Origin: JACDAE01 sp963744875
Lineage (GTDB): Bacteria; Chloroflexota; Ktedonobacteria; Ktedonobacterales; Ktedonobacteraceae
Direction of reading: 5' to 3'
Length of the DNA: 64,000 bases
NCBI GenBank assembly: GCA_963744875.1
Contig: CAVUVQ010000009.1
Location: forward strand, 372,001 to 436,000
Shown one piece after another: positions 37,456 through 46,232 of this stretch (position 1 is its first letter; every line of letters starts with the position of its first letter). Both the position numbers and the translations under genes were made by a program. The notes under the pieces were generated by a model that saw nothing but the letters and a program-made list of their open reading frames with translations, searched no databases and was not told where the DNA came from.

Positions 37456-38823
37456 TTACCCCTCCAACAATAACGTCTCAGGATCTTCTACCAACTCTTT
37501 GACCTTAACCAGGAAACGCACCGCCTCGCTCCCATCCACAATACGATGATCATAGGAGAGTGCAACATACATCATCGGGCGTATCACAACCTGACCATTG
37601 AGCGCAATAGGCCGTTGCTCAATCTTGTGCATACCCAGGATACCCACCTGCGGCGCATTGAGAATGGGGGTCGAGAGCATTGACCCATACACTCCACCAT
37701 TGGTAATCGTAAACGTTCCTCCCTGCAATTCGGGCAGGCTCAACTTACTTTCTCGCGCTCGCTTCGCAAGGTCCGCAATCTCACGCTCAATCTCGGCAAA
37801 GCTTTTCCGATCAGCATCTCGCAGAACTGGCACGACCAGCCCTTCTTCACTCCCAACAGCGATCCCTATATCATAATAATGTTTGAGCACCATCTCATTG
37901 CCCTGAATCTCCGCATTGAGGCGCGGAAAGGCTTTGAGCGCTCCCACCACTGCTTTGGTAAAGAAAGACATAAAGCCCAGTGAGATGTTATTGCGCTCTT
38001 TAAATGACTCTTTTCTTCGCGCACGCACCTCCATCACAACGCTCATGTCAATCTCGTTGAATGTTGTGAGCATCGCCGCCGTATGCTGCGCTTCTACCAG
38101 CCGTTGCGCTATGGTCTGACGACGACGCGACATCCGTACCCGCTCCTCACGCCCTGCCGCTGGCTGCACCAATGCTGGCAATACCATCGGCGGGGTGGCC
38201 GTCGCCTGGACAGGTTGCATGGGTTGGGTCGTCTCGGTTACGCGCGGCCCCTCCTGTGTGGGTGTCTTTTGCACATTCTGCTCCATATATTGCAATACAT
38301 CTTCTCGCGTCACACGCCCATGCGGATTGGTACCTCTGACCTGAGCAATGTCCACATTATTCTCCGCTGCTACACGTCGCGCGAGAGGCGATGGCGGCCT
38401 CTGCGGCTCTGAGGACCCCGATCGTACAGCCGGCAGTGGTCCCGTATGCGTCACTACCTGCGATGCTTGCTGCGACCTGGACTCCACTGACGATATTCTA
38501 TTCGTCGCAGCAGCACCGTTGGAAGCTGTAGGCTTATTCGTCGTCCCTTTTGCCGTTGCGCCATCACTCACATTGCCCGCCTCTATACTCTCCCCTATTA
38601 CGCCAAGCACCTCGCCAACCGCAACGGTGTCTCCAACCTGCTTGACGACCTTCTGCAACACACCGTCCTGCTCGGCTGAAACCTCGACGTTGACCTTGTC
38701 GGTCTCAAGCTCCAAAAGGATGTCACCACGCCGTACAGCATCACCCTCTTTTTTCAGCCACGAGGCAATCGTTGCATCAACAATCGACTCCCCTAAGGTT
38801 GGCACAATAATTTCAGCGGACAT
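37456..38823 (-). CDS. sucB: 2-oxoglutarate dehydrogenase E2 (dihydrolipoyl succinyltransferase)
   Basis: 455 residues. Lipoyl domain ~1-80 with LELETDKVNVEVSA (lipoylated lysine), a Ser/Ala/Thr-rich hinge, a peripheral subunit-binding domain (PLARRVAAENNVDIAQVRGT, VTREDVLQYM) and the catalytic acyltransferase ending SYDHRIVDGSEAVRF with the active histidine. The TFTITNGGVYGSML block is typical of the succinyl branch. Its ATG (38823) lies inside the end of sucA (11-bp overlap) with GGAG six bases upstream, so the two are translated in step. The E3 gene (lpd) is not in the window. Confidence 0.95.
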   Translation of the reverse strand: MSAEIIVPTLGESIVDATIASWLKKEGDAVRRGDILLELETDKVNVEVSAEQDGVLQKVVKQVGDTVAVGEVLGVIGESIEAGNVSDGATAKGTTNKPTASNGAAATNRISSVESRSQQASQVVTHTGPLPAVRSGSSEPQRPPSPLARRVAAENNVDIAQVRGTNPHGRVTREDVLQYMEQNVQKTPTQEGPRVTETTQPMQPVQATATPPMVLPALVQPAAGREERVRMSRRRQTIAQRLVEAQHTAAMLTTFNEIDMSVVMEVRARRKESFKERNNISLGFMSFFTKAVVGALKAFPRLNAEIQGNEMVLKHYYDIGIAVGSEEGLVVPVLRDADRKSFAEIEREIADLAKRARESKLSLPELQGGTFTITNGGVYGSMLSTPILNAPQVGILGMHKIEQRPIALNGQVVIRPMMYVALSYDHRIVDGSEAVRFLVKVKELVEDPETLLLEG

Positions 38824-41689
38824 GTTCTTCTCCGGGTTGCTTCAGCGGTAAGCCGGACGCCTCCGCTATAATATACTCCTGCTCGGCTGTATACAGATCC
38901 CAGAAGCCTGCAGCAGGACTTGAACGATCAGGACGCGAGATGATATTGAGCTTGAGTTTAAGCTTATTCTCCACCAATGGTGCCAGACGCGCAACGACAT
39001 ACTTCCAGGCACCCATGTTGTGCGGCTCTTCCTGCACCCATGCAACCTCGCGTGCATCAGGGTAGCCCATAAGAACCTTTTTCAATTGCTCAAAAGGAAA
39101 CGGATACAGCAATTCGATGCGCACAATTGCGGTGTCTTCGCTCTGCATACGGCTTCCATGCGAGAGCAGATCAATAGCTATTTTGCCCGTGCACAGCAAA
39201 ATACGCCGGATACGTCCGGGATTAGCACGTGCCTTGAGATCATCAATCACTGGCTGGAAATGTCCCTCAGTAAGATCTTGCAGCCGCGATGATGATAATG
39301 GATGACGCAACAAACTCTTTGGCGTCATCACCACCAGCGGACGTGGACAATCACTCAACGTCGCCGCCTGTTGCCGTAACAGGTGGAAGTACTGTGCTGC
39401 GGTAGAACAGTTGGCAACACGCCAGTTCTCCTCAGCCGCTAGCTGGAGATAACGTTCCAGGCGGGCGCTCGAATGCTCTGGCCCTTGCCCTTCATACCCA
39501 TGAGGCAACAAAAGCACCAGAGACAAATCCTGCCGCCATTTGGCACGGCCCGAGGCGATAAATTGATCAATAATAACCTGCGCCACGTTGGCGAAATCCC
39601 CGAACTGCGCCTCCCACAACACGAGCGCCTCTGGCGCATGTACGCTATATCCATATTCAAATCCGAGCGCACCAACCTCGCTGAGGGGACTGTTATAAAT
39701 CGAGAATGACGCTTGCGCCTGTGGTAGGTGCTGCAGTGGAATATACGTATCACCATCATTCTGACTATGCAGTACGGCATGCCGATGACTGAAGGTTCCG
39801 CGTTCAGTATCCTGGCCCGTCAGGCGAATAGGCGTGCCATCAGCCAGAATAGCTGCAAAGGCCAGCGCTTCAGCCTGCCCCCAGTCAATTCCTCCCTCCG
39901 GTCCCAACGTACTCGCTCGCCGCTGCAACATACGCGCAAGCTTGGGATTAAGCGCAAAGTCTTGCGGCCAACTCAATAATTCCGTGTTAAATTCTTGCAT
40001 CCGCTCGGCGGTGATAGGCTCAGGGGTTACGACTAAGAAGCTATCCCCCTCGTCCTCATTGTCCTCCTGCGTATCTATATCGTATAAACCCTCGTCAGCC
40101 TCGCGTTTCGCTTTCTCCAACGTGGCAAAGGCTTCTTTCAACATCGCATCGGCTTCTTCAGATGAAACATTGCCCGCTGCCTCCGCACGTTGTGCATACA
40201 GTTCACGCACGGTAGGATGGGCACGGATAATCTCGTACATACGCGGCTGCGTGAATGCCGGTTCATCGCCTTCGTTATGTCCCCAACGCCGATAACCTAC
40301 AAGATCAATCAGTACATCTTTATGGAACTGATCACGATAGGCATGCGCAATACGCACAGCAGTCAGACAAGAACGTGGATCATCTGCGTTCACATGAATG
40401 ATGGGAATACCAAAACCCTTCGCCAGGTCACTGGCGAAATGGGTTGAACGACTATCTTCAGGCAACGTCGTAAAACCTACCTGGTTGTTGGCGATAATAT
40501 GGATAGTTCCACCAACCCAGTAGCCGCGTAGATGCCATAAATTGAGCGTCTCAGCTACAACACCTTCACCAGGAAATGCGGCATCTCCATGAATCAAAAT
40601 TGGCAACGTATTATCTACATCCTGCACCGGTGACCCACCTGCCGCACGCATCTCCTGTGAAGCCCGTGCCATGCCTTCAATAATCGGGTTGACGAACTCG
40701 AGATGGCTGGGATTTGGCGCAAGGATGACCTTCATCCCCTCCTCATTCTCATGCAGAATATTTTCAGCACCGAGATGATATTTGACATCCCCCGTCCAAC
40801 CAAAACCAAACGTATCGGTAAGCGGTACCCCCTCCTCATGCCTGGCATGGGCGAACTCCGCCAGAATCGCTCCGTAAGACTTGCCTAACACATGCGTCAG
40901 CACATTTAGCCGACCACGATGCGCCATACCAATGATAATCTCTCTCGTCTCCGATTCAAATGCACCGTCAATAATCTCATCAAGCATCGGTACCAGGATA
41001 TCAAGTCCTTCAATCGAAAAGCGTTTCTGTCCAGGCAAGATCCGTTGGAGATACGTTTCAAAGGCCTCAACCTGCGTCAGGCGCTTCAATAGTGTGCGCA
41101 CCTCCTTAGATGTCGGAACGGTATGATACAGATTCAAACCTACCGCATCGCGCAACCACTGCCGCTCATCAGCGCTCTTCACTTGATCAAACTCATAGCT
41201 AATAGTGCCAGAATACATCTTCCGTAGAGCATCGATAGCCTCAAGTGCGTTCTTTGCTCCCTCCGCAGAATGGCCCCCTACCACCTCTGGTGGCAACTTC
41301 ATCAGATCTGCTTCGGTTAAACCATGCGCCTCGGGCAAAAGCGCAGCATCACCCGGCGGCTCACTACCCAATGGATCAAGATCAGCACCAAGATGCCCAC
41401 GTTCACGGATCGAATGGGCCAGCGCGGAAGCAGCAATCACCTGCGCAACCTGCACCCGCTCATCCTGCTCCAAAGAGGCAGATTCGTTCTGGCTACTCAC
41501 CTCTCTCGCAACAGGTCCACTCCCAGTTTGCTCAGAAGATACTGGCTCCGACACTTGACTATCTGGCGACCAGGTAGCAAAAATGGCTCGCGTAGATGCA
41601 TCAACTGATGCAGGGTCCTGCTTATAATGTTCATAAAGATCCAACACGTAGCCGGCATTGGGTCCATAAAATGTTTCCAAAATGTCCAT
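38813..41689 (-). CDS. sucA: 2-oxoglutarate dehydrogenase E1
   Basis: 958 residues, the normal size. An N-terminal E2-docking segment (FYGPNAGYVLDLYEHYKQDP) is present. The thiamine-diphosphate region shows EIIIGMAHRGRLNVL, FGWTGDVKYHLGAE, APNPSHLEFVNPI, the GDAAFPGEGVVAETLNL metal motif and VGFTTLPEDSRS. The pyrimidine-side region has FSHRHAVLHSQND and LVLLLPHGYEGQGPEHSSAR, followed by the C-terminal WVQEEPHNMGAW. AAGGA lies five bases before the ATG. With sucB it decarboxylates 2-oxoglutarate in the TCA cycle; the pair ends at a good terminator. Confidence 0.96.
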   Translation of the reverse strand: MDILETFYGPNAGYVLDLYEHYKQDPASVDASTRAIFATWSPDSQVSEPVSSEQTGSGPVAREVSSQNESASLEQDERVQVAQVIAASALAHSIRERGHLGADLDPLGSEPPGDAALLPEAHGLTEADLMKLPPEVVGGHSAEGAKNALEAIDALRKMYSGTISYEFDQVKSADERQWLRDAVGLNLYHTVPTSKEVRTLLKRLTQVEAFETYLQRILPGQKRFSIEGLDILVPMLDEIIDGAFESETREIIIGMAHRGRLNVLTHVLGKSYGAILAEFAHARHEEGVPLTDTFGFGWTGDVKYHLGAENILHENEEGMKVILAPNPSHLEFVNPIIEGMARASQEMRAAGGSPVQDVDNTLPILIHGDAAFPGEGVVAETLNLWHLRGYWVGGTIHIIANNQVGFTTLPEDSRSTHFASDLAKGFGIPIIHVNADDPRSCLTAVRIAHAYRDQFHKDVLIDLVGYRRWGHNEGDEPAFTQPRMYEIIRAHPTVRELYAQRAEAAGNVSSEEADAMLKEAFATLEKAKREADEGLYDIDTQEDNEDEGDSFLVVTPEPITAERMQEFNTELLSWPQDFALNPKLARMLQRRASTLGPEGGIDWGQAEALAFAAILADGTPIRLTGQDTERGTFSHRHAVLHSQNDGDTYIPLQHLPQAQASFSIYNSPLSEVGALGFEYGYSVHAPEALVLWEAQFGDFANVAQVIIDQFIASGRAKWRQDLSLVLLLPHGYEGQGPEHSSARLERYLQLAAEENWRVANCSTAAQYFHLLRQQAATLSDCPRPLVVMTPKSLLRHPLSSSRLQDLTEGHFQPVIDDLKARANPGRIRRILLCTGKIAIDLLSHGSRMQSEDTAIVRIELLYPFPFEQLKKVLMGYPDAREVAWVQEEPHNMGAWKYVVARLAPLVENKLKLKLNIISRPDRSSPAAGFWDLYTAEQEYIIAEASGLPLKQPGEEHVR

Positions 41690-42204
41690 AACATTCCTTT
41701 ATATGTAAGTGATGCTCCATAAAGAATATCACGCTAAAGCATATTCTTCACATAAAGCAACAATCGCGTCCTTATCTGTAACAAATTCTTAGAATGTATT
41801 GCAAGATGAATTTCCTTTAAATGCGTAGATGCAAAACAATTTCCCGCCCACAGGCAAGGCACAATCCACTTCTCTGAAAACTACGCGTCGGGAGAGCTGC
41901 AAGCACAATTTTCCCCTACCAGAGTGTGCAATACATCTGGCCCTCCCTCAGATTATATCATAAGACAGGCTAACGACGCCCCCAGCTATTTGCCCCAGAC
42001 AGGCAGAAAGCTTGTTATTGACATAAGCTGAAAACATTGTTATTCTCTATATAAAGAGAATGGCAATGCCATTTCATGTGCTTTTTTAACCTTCCCTTCT
42101 GTAAATAGAAAATGGAGAATCACAGAAGGTCAAAGCAACAAAAACAACAATGCCGTCTTAATGGACGAGACAAACCAGGCAATCAACAGAAAGGATTTCT
42201 AACA
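41690..42204. other. Promoter gap between sucA and the SGNH esterase
   Basis: Divergent upstream region. Contains the sigma70-like promoter at 42018-42046; no other gene supported. An in-frame ATG at 42112 precedes the esterase start but lacks a ribosome site. Confidence 0.4.
42018..42046 (+). promoter_or_regulatory. Sigma70-type promoter for the SGNH esterase
   Basis: TTGACA (42018-42023), 17-base spacer, TATTCT (42041-42046). The predicted start is ~150 bp before the GTG start. Confidence 0.55.
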
Positions 42205-43485
42205 GTGAACGCACGGAAGCACTTTGCTATCCCTTTTTTGGTCATACTCGCCGTACTCCTTGCCCTCATCCCTGTTGCTACCTCACAGGGTAGACATGCA
42301 TCAGCGGCACGCGCGGCCACAAACGTCAACCAACCAAACTGCCCAGGCATTACCCCCGCATCCTCTGGCGCAAATCCAACACTACCATACAGATTTGACT
42401 TTGGCTCCGGACCGGCGGCATCTGGCTACACGAAAGTATTGCCCACCACCGCTTATAGTGCTGCACGTGGCTATGGTTTTGCCAGTACCACGGGTCTCGT
42501 CGCTGTAAATCGTGGCGCTCCTGATACGTTCCATGGCGATTTTATTACCAGCAGTAAACCTTTTACCTTTAACACGGACCTCCCCAATGGTAACTATGAT
42601 GTAAAAGTCTCTCTTGGCGATAATAATGCCTCATCTGCTGCAACGGTAAAAGCTGAGTTTGGCCGCCTCATGCTGAACAAAGTTGTCACAACAGCAGGGC
42701 ATTTTGTGACACAGACATTCACGGTCAATGTGGCCGATGGACAGCTCAATCTGCAATTTACCTGGACCGATCCAAAAGTCGATGGGCTTGAAATCGCTAA
42801 AGCAAATACCGTAACCGTCTTCCTGGCCGGCGACTCGACGGTCTGCGACCAACCTCCCATGTCCGACCCTTATATCAGCTATAGCGGCTGGGGACAGGCT
42901 CTTCCACTCTATCTCAAACCAGGCGTAGCCGTTGCTAACTATGCCGCCGGCGGGCGCACATCCATCAGCTTTATCAACGAGGGCAAGCTGAATGATATCT
43001 TGAAAGTGATCAAACCGAACGACTACCTCTTTATCCAGTTTGGTCATAATGACGAACACACTGGTTCGGGCAGTTCTCCCTTCACCACCTATAAAGCTGC
43101 ACTCCAAAAGTACATCGATGGAGCACGTGCCCATAAAGCCATACCTGTCCTGGTAACCCCCGTCGCAAGGAGAAGCTTTGACAGCAATGGCAATATCGTC
43201 GATACCCATGGCAACTATCCCGTAGCCATGCGTCAATTGGCCGCCGCAGACCACGTGGAACTGATCGATCTGACAGCTCTGAGCATGGCCTACTTCCAGA
43301 AATTGGGACCAACAGGCACGAAAGCTCTGTTTTTCTTCCTGAATGCCGGCGTCTCCCCTGACTTCCCAAATGGCGTTGCAGATAACACGCACTTCCAGGT
43401 CAATGGAGCAATCCAGGTCGCCAATCTCGTTGCCAGCGCCATCAAATCACAGGATATCCAACCACTGGCGTCGTATATTCAATAG
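42205..43485 (+). CDS. Secreted SGNH hydrolase (rhamnogalacturonan acetylesterase-like) with galactose-binding-like domain
   Basis: GTG 42205 is preferred (AAAGGA nine bases upstream; the signal helix follows at once). 426 residues. Signal peptide to ~30 (ALIPVATSQGRHASA). Domain 1, ~55-205: strand-rich FDFGSGPAASGYTKVLPTTA to TWTDPKVDGLEI, as seen in front of pectin-related esterases. Domain 2: the four SGNH blocks, FLAGDSTVCD (nucleophile Ser), NYAAGGRTS (Gly), FIQFGHNDEH (Asn) and GVADNTHFQ (Asp-x-x-His). Likely removes acetyl groups from pectin outside the cell. A terminator hairpin lies just downstream. Confidence 0.88.
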   Translation: MNARKHFAIPFLVILAVLLALIPVATSQGRHASAARAATNVNQPNCPGITPASSGANPTLPYRFDFGSGPAASGYTKVLPTTAYSAARGYGFASTTGLVAVNRGAPDTFHGDFITSSKPFTFNTDLPNGNYDVKVSLGDNNASSAATVKAEFGRLMLNKVVTTAGHFVTQTFTVNVADGQLNLQFTWTDPKVDGLEIAKANTVTVFLAGDSTVCDQPPMSDPYISYSGWGQALPLYLKPGVAVANYAAGGRTSISFINEGKLNDILKVIKPNDYLFIQFGHNDEHTGSGSSPFTTYKAALQKYIDGARAHKAIPVLVTPVARRSFDSNGNIVDTHGNYPVAMRQLAAADHVELIDLTALSMAYFQKLGPTGTKALFFFLNAGVSPDFPNGVADNTHFQVNGAIQVANLVASAIKSQDIQPLASYIQ

Positions 43486-43510
43486 CCCCGCTATAAGTTC
43501 ATAGATGAAC

Positions 43511-43552
43511 ACGAACCCCTGGTTTTATGTCATTCATAAACCAGGGGTTCGT
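43511..43552. terminator. Hairpin between convergent genes
   Basis: ACGAACCCCTGGTTTA and its complement (to 43552) around an 8-base loop. G+C-rich stem between the esterase and the luciferase-like gene, likely serving both, though the T-run is poor. Confidence 0.55.
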
Positions 43553-43599
43553 CTTGCCATATGATTTACATTCAAGAATTTACAACGCCGTGTGGCCGA

Positions 43600-44485
43600 T
43601 CAAATAAAGTGCGGCGCAACATGAGCTACAAAATGTTTCAAGGTTTCCAGATCAGGAATACGGAACATAAAATGTGTGACCCCTACAGCACGGAAACGTT
43701 CGATTTCATCGATAACCTCGGCTGCATTCCCCGCAATATAGTGCTTGCCAGGATTACGCTGCACCCTTGCCGGATCTTCTGAGACGCTTAACGTTCCCAG
43801 ATACGTCAACTTGATCTCCGCGAAAGCACGTCCTACACGTGCACAATGCTGCTTGAGGATCTCCACCTTGCGTGCATATTCCTCGACCGCCACTGAGTTA
43901 AAATTCCACCAATCCGCGTAACGAGCCACCAATGCAAGCGTACGCCGCTCACCACCACCACCAATGAGAATAGGGATGGCTGGCACAGGCGGTGGTGCAC
44001 AATACGCATCACGGAGCACATAATGCTTTCCCTCAAAAGTCGCTGGCTGGCTCCCCCACAGAGCACGCATAACCTGGACAGCCTCCTCCAACTGCTCCAT
44101 GCGCGTTTTGATTGGAGGAAAAGGATAGCCATAGGACCGATACTCATCCTCTTTCCAGCCCGCACCAATGCCCAGAATCACACGCCCACCAGTGAGTATC
44201 TGCAAATTAGCTAGCATCTTACCCACTAGCGCCGGGTTACGATACGATTGAGAGAGCACAGAGTGCGCCTATATGAAACTGAGGATACAGCGCGGCAAGA
44301 TAGCTCAGCGTAGTCAGCGACTCCAGAGCATCGGTTGCATCCGCCTGCATATGATCCTCTAACCAGAGGGTGGTGAAGGCCGCCGAAAGCGTTTCAATAC
44401 AGGCCTGGTTGTAGCTCAAGAGTTCGTGCACAGAATGACCAGGATCATTATGGCGTAGCATGAGCCCAAAATCAACGGTAGCCAT
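43600..44485 (-). pseudogene. Luciferase-like (F420/FMN) monooxygenase with one frameshift
   Basis: The start MATVDFGLMLRH (ATG 44485) runs to FHIGAL, then an extra T near 44258 shifts the frame. The rest is intact from VLSQSYRNPALVGKMLANLQ, with GGRVILGIGAGWKEDEY, the LIGGGGERRTLALVARYADWWN block and a full C-terminus. With the base removed it is a normal ~295-residue flavin-dependent monooxygenase of the luciferase family (often F420 in this phylum). The sequence is otherwise unchanged, so the shift is recent or an error. Confidence 0.8.
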
Positions 44486-44589
44486 AAATAGCAAAACTTT
44501 CCCCGGCGGATGGTTACATACCCCCGCCTGATCTCAAAGCAGCTAAAACAGATAAACGATCCTCTATCCGCTCGTCTCACTCATAATAA

Positions 44590-44817
44590 TCAGGAATTTT
44601 CGTCTTTCTTAATCACCACAACACGTTCCATACAAGGATCGGTGTGCCGCTCCTGATCTTCCTGCAAGACTGATAATGTCTGTCGATAGACATTCAGAAA
44701 ATCCATCAGCCCTACGGCTTCATCTACCGTGAGATCGAAGTTGATGCCCGATTCATGCCCAAGCACCATTCCATTCTCTTCCATACGTACCCGATATCTG
44801 CCGATAATTGCATCCAT
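44590..44817 (-). CDS. Small hypothetical protein
   Basis: 75 residues with GGGAG nine bases before the ATG. Sequence GRYRVRMEENGMVLGHESG, then LTVDEAVGLMDFLNVYRQTL; predicted beta strands then a helix, no recognised family. Basic/acidic mixed tail VVVIKKDENS. Confidence 0.5.
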   Translation of the reverse strand: MDAIIGRYRVRMEENGMVLGHESGINFDLTVDEAVGLMDFLNVYRQTLSVLQEDQERHTDPCMERVVVIKKDENS

Positions 44818-45158
44818 AATTTGTTTCTCCCTGGTAGCACATCATGCATACGTTCTCAGTAAAGAGGCATCAACAAAATCTTCTCTCACCATACTTCTAT
44901 TGTAGAAGGAACGAAACGCTCCGTCAACCACTGAAATCTTTTATCCTATTTAGCACCTCTATAATAACTACGTTTCTCAGAACAATCTGGTTCCCAATTT
45001 CCATCTCATTTAGCTATTTACCTTTCCAGATACAGTCGGATGTCCTCGACAAGAACCTCTACATTCTGTCTCGCTATTGACATATACAGTGATGTGCGTT
45101 ATGCTTTTTATTATGTTTTAGCACACAACTATAACAATCATGAGCAAGGAAAACATCT
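44818..45158. other. Gap between two divergent hypothetical genes
   Basis: A+T-rich. Only promoter-like sequence; no gene or repeat seen. Confidence 0.35.
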
Positions 45159-45912
45159 ATGCCCAGCCACATGACTTCGCTTGGTTTTCCCGTAACAACC
45201 GAACAAGACTTCAGACATTACGTTTTTGCAGCATCAGAATTTGGGCGCAAGATAAAATCTCCCAATGGCTCATACACGTTGTGGGAACCTGGCAACGGCA
45301 TTGAATTATGGGTACAGACAAACCTTCATAAACGTATCATCGGCATGAACCTTCATTTCAGCGGTCACTCTCGTATGCAACTGGAACTTACCCGCCGTAT
45401 TTCAAAACCTGGACACAGCATCATGGATGGCGCACTCTATGCATGGGCAAATCCCCAGAACCATAAACCCGAGTCCGGTACCTATCCTCTCGTTTTCGAC
45501 GTACCAGATTATGATCTGCACACCGATCTACGCTTACCCAAACTGGTGACCGTCCAACTGGCCGCCTTCGCACACGAACTACAGGGATTTGAAAGTACAG
45601 AGGCATACACAGCAGCACAAAAAACAGGCATCCAATTCGCCGAGGAGTCTTTTATTCCTTCCGGCCTTTTTAGACCCGGACCTCAAGGTGGTATGCGAGA
45701 ACCTCCCCTGGCACAGGCTATTTTCAGCGGCCACGTTCTAGTAACACAGATCCTTATCAATCCTGTCACAGATCAGCGCTTCTATTGGGCACGCGTACGA
45801 AACTCCAGGCGGGGAACTAGATGTTGTAGCTGACCCACAGGTCGTGCAAGGCAGAGTCATCCGCTGCGGCATCATCAAAGGTACCTTCTGGCTCTCTGGA
45901 CGCCTCGTGTAA
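45159..45912 (+). pseudogene. Hypothetical protein, frameshifted near its C-terminus
   Basis: From ATG 45159 (AAGGAAAAC eight bases upstream) 224 codons are read, ending in a garbled RRGTRCCS. One frame over, from ~45800, TPGGELDVVADPQVVQGRVI followed by CGIIKGTFWLSGRLV gives a natural strand-rich ending at 45912. One-base correction yields a ~250-residue beta-rich protein with no signal peptide (ELWVQTNLHKRIIGMNLHFS, YPLVFDVPDYDLHTDLRLP). Family not recognised. Confidence 0.6.
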
Positions 45913-46232
45913 TGCAATCAAGGCCCATTATGCCTTGTAGGGGCGTGATACAATGCATTAACTCCAACAAATTGAGGGCTTCGCAAAAAATAATGCATCA
46001 AGAACACAGAAAAACGCGTAAAACGGTAGGGACCCGATTGCATCGCGTCCGCCATTCATGAAATCGTGGCTACGGTTGATCAATCACGGACGCGATACAA
46101 TCGGGTCCCTACCGTTTTACGCGCATTGCAGGCATTCGTGTCGTGCTTGCGTCATTTTTTTCCGAAAGAGTTGGAGTCAATGGATGCAATGAAGTGGAAT
46201 AACCCCATGCACCCAACACCTTACAGGATCTT
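45913..46232. other. Gap filled by palindromic element B and its flanks
   Basis: Holds copy B and conserved flanking sequence on both sides shared with copy C; otherwise no gene. Confidence 0.5.
46016..46122. repeat. Palindromic element copy B
   Basis: 36-base arms (46016-46051, 46087-46122) with one mismatch. Arm begins GCGTAAAACGGTAGGGACCC; the loop has CCATTCATGAAAT and GGTTGATCAATCA. Homology with copy C continues outside the arms, on the left (ACTCCAAC...ATGCATCAA) and the right (TTCCGAAAGAGTTGGAGTCA). Those outer parts are themselves roughly complementary, so the full element is about 200-250 bp. Confidence 0.85.

Noticed and set aside
42631..43392. Long minus-strand frame (253 codons) across the SGNH esterase
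   Set aside because: Antisense shadow of a gene with clear catalytic motifs; cysteine-rich, no ribosome site, no family likeness.
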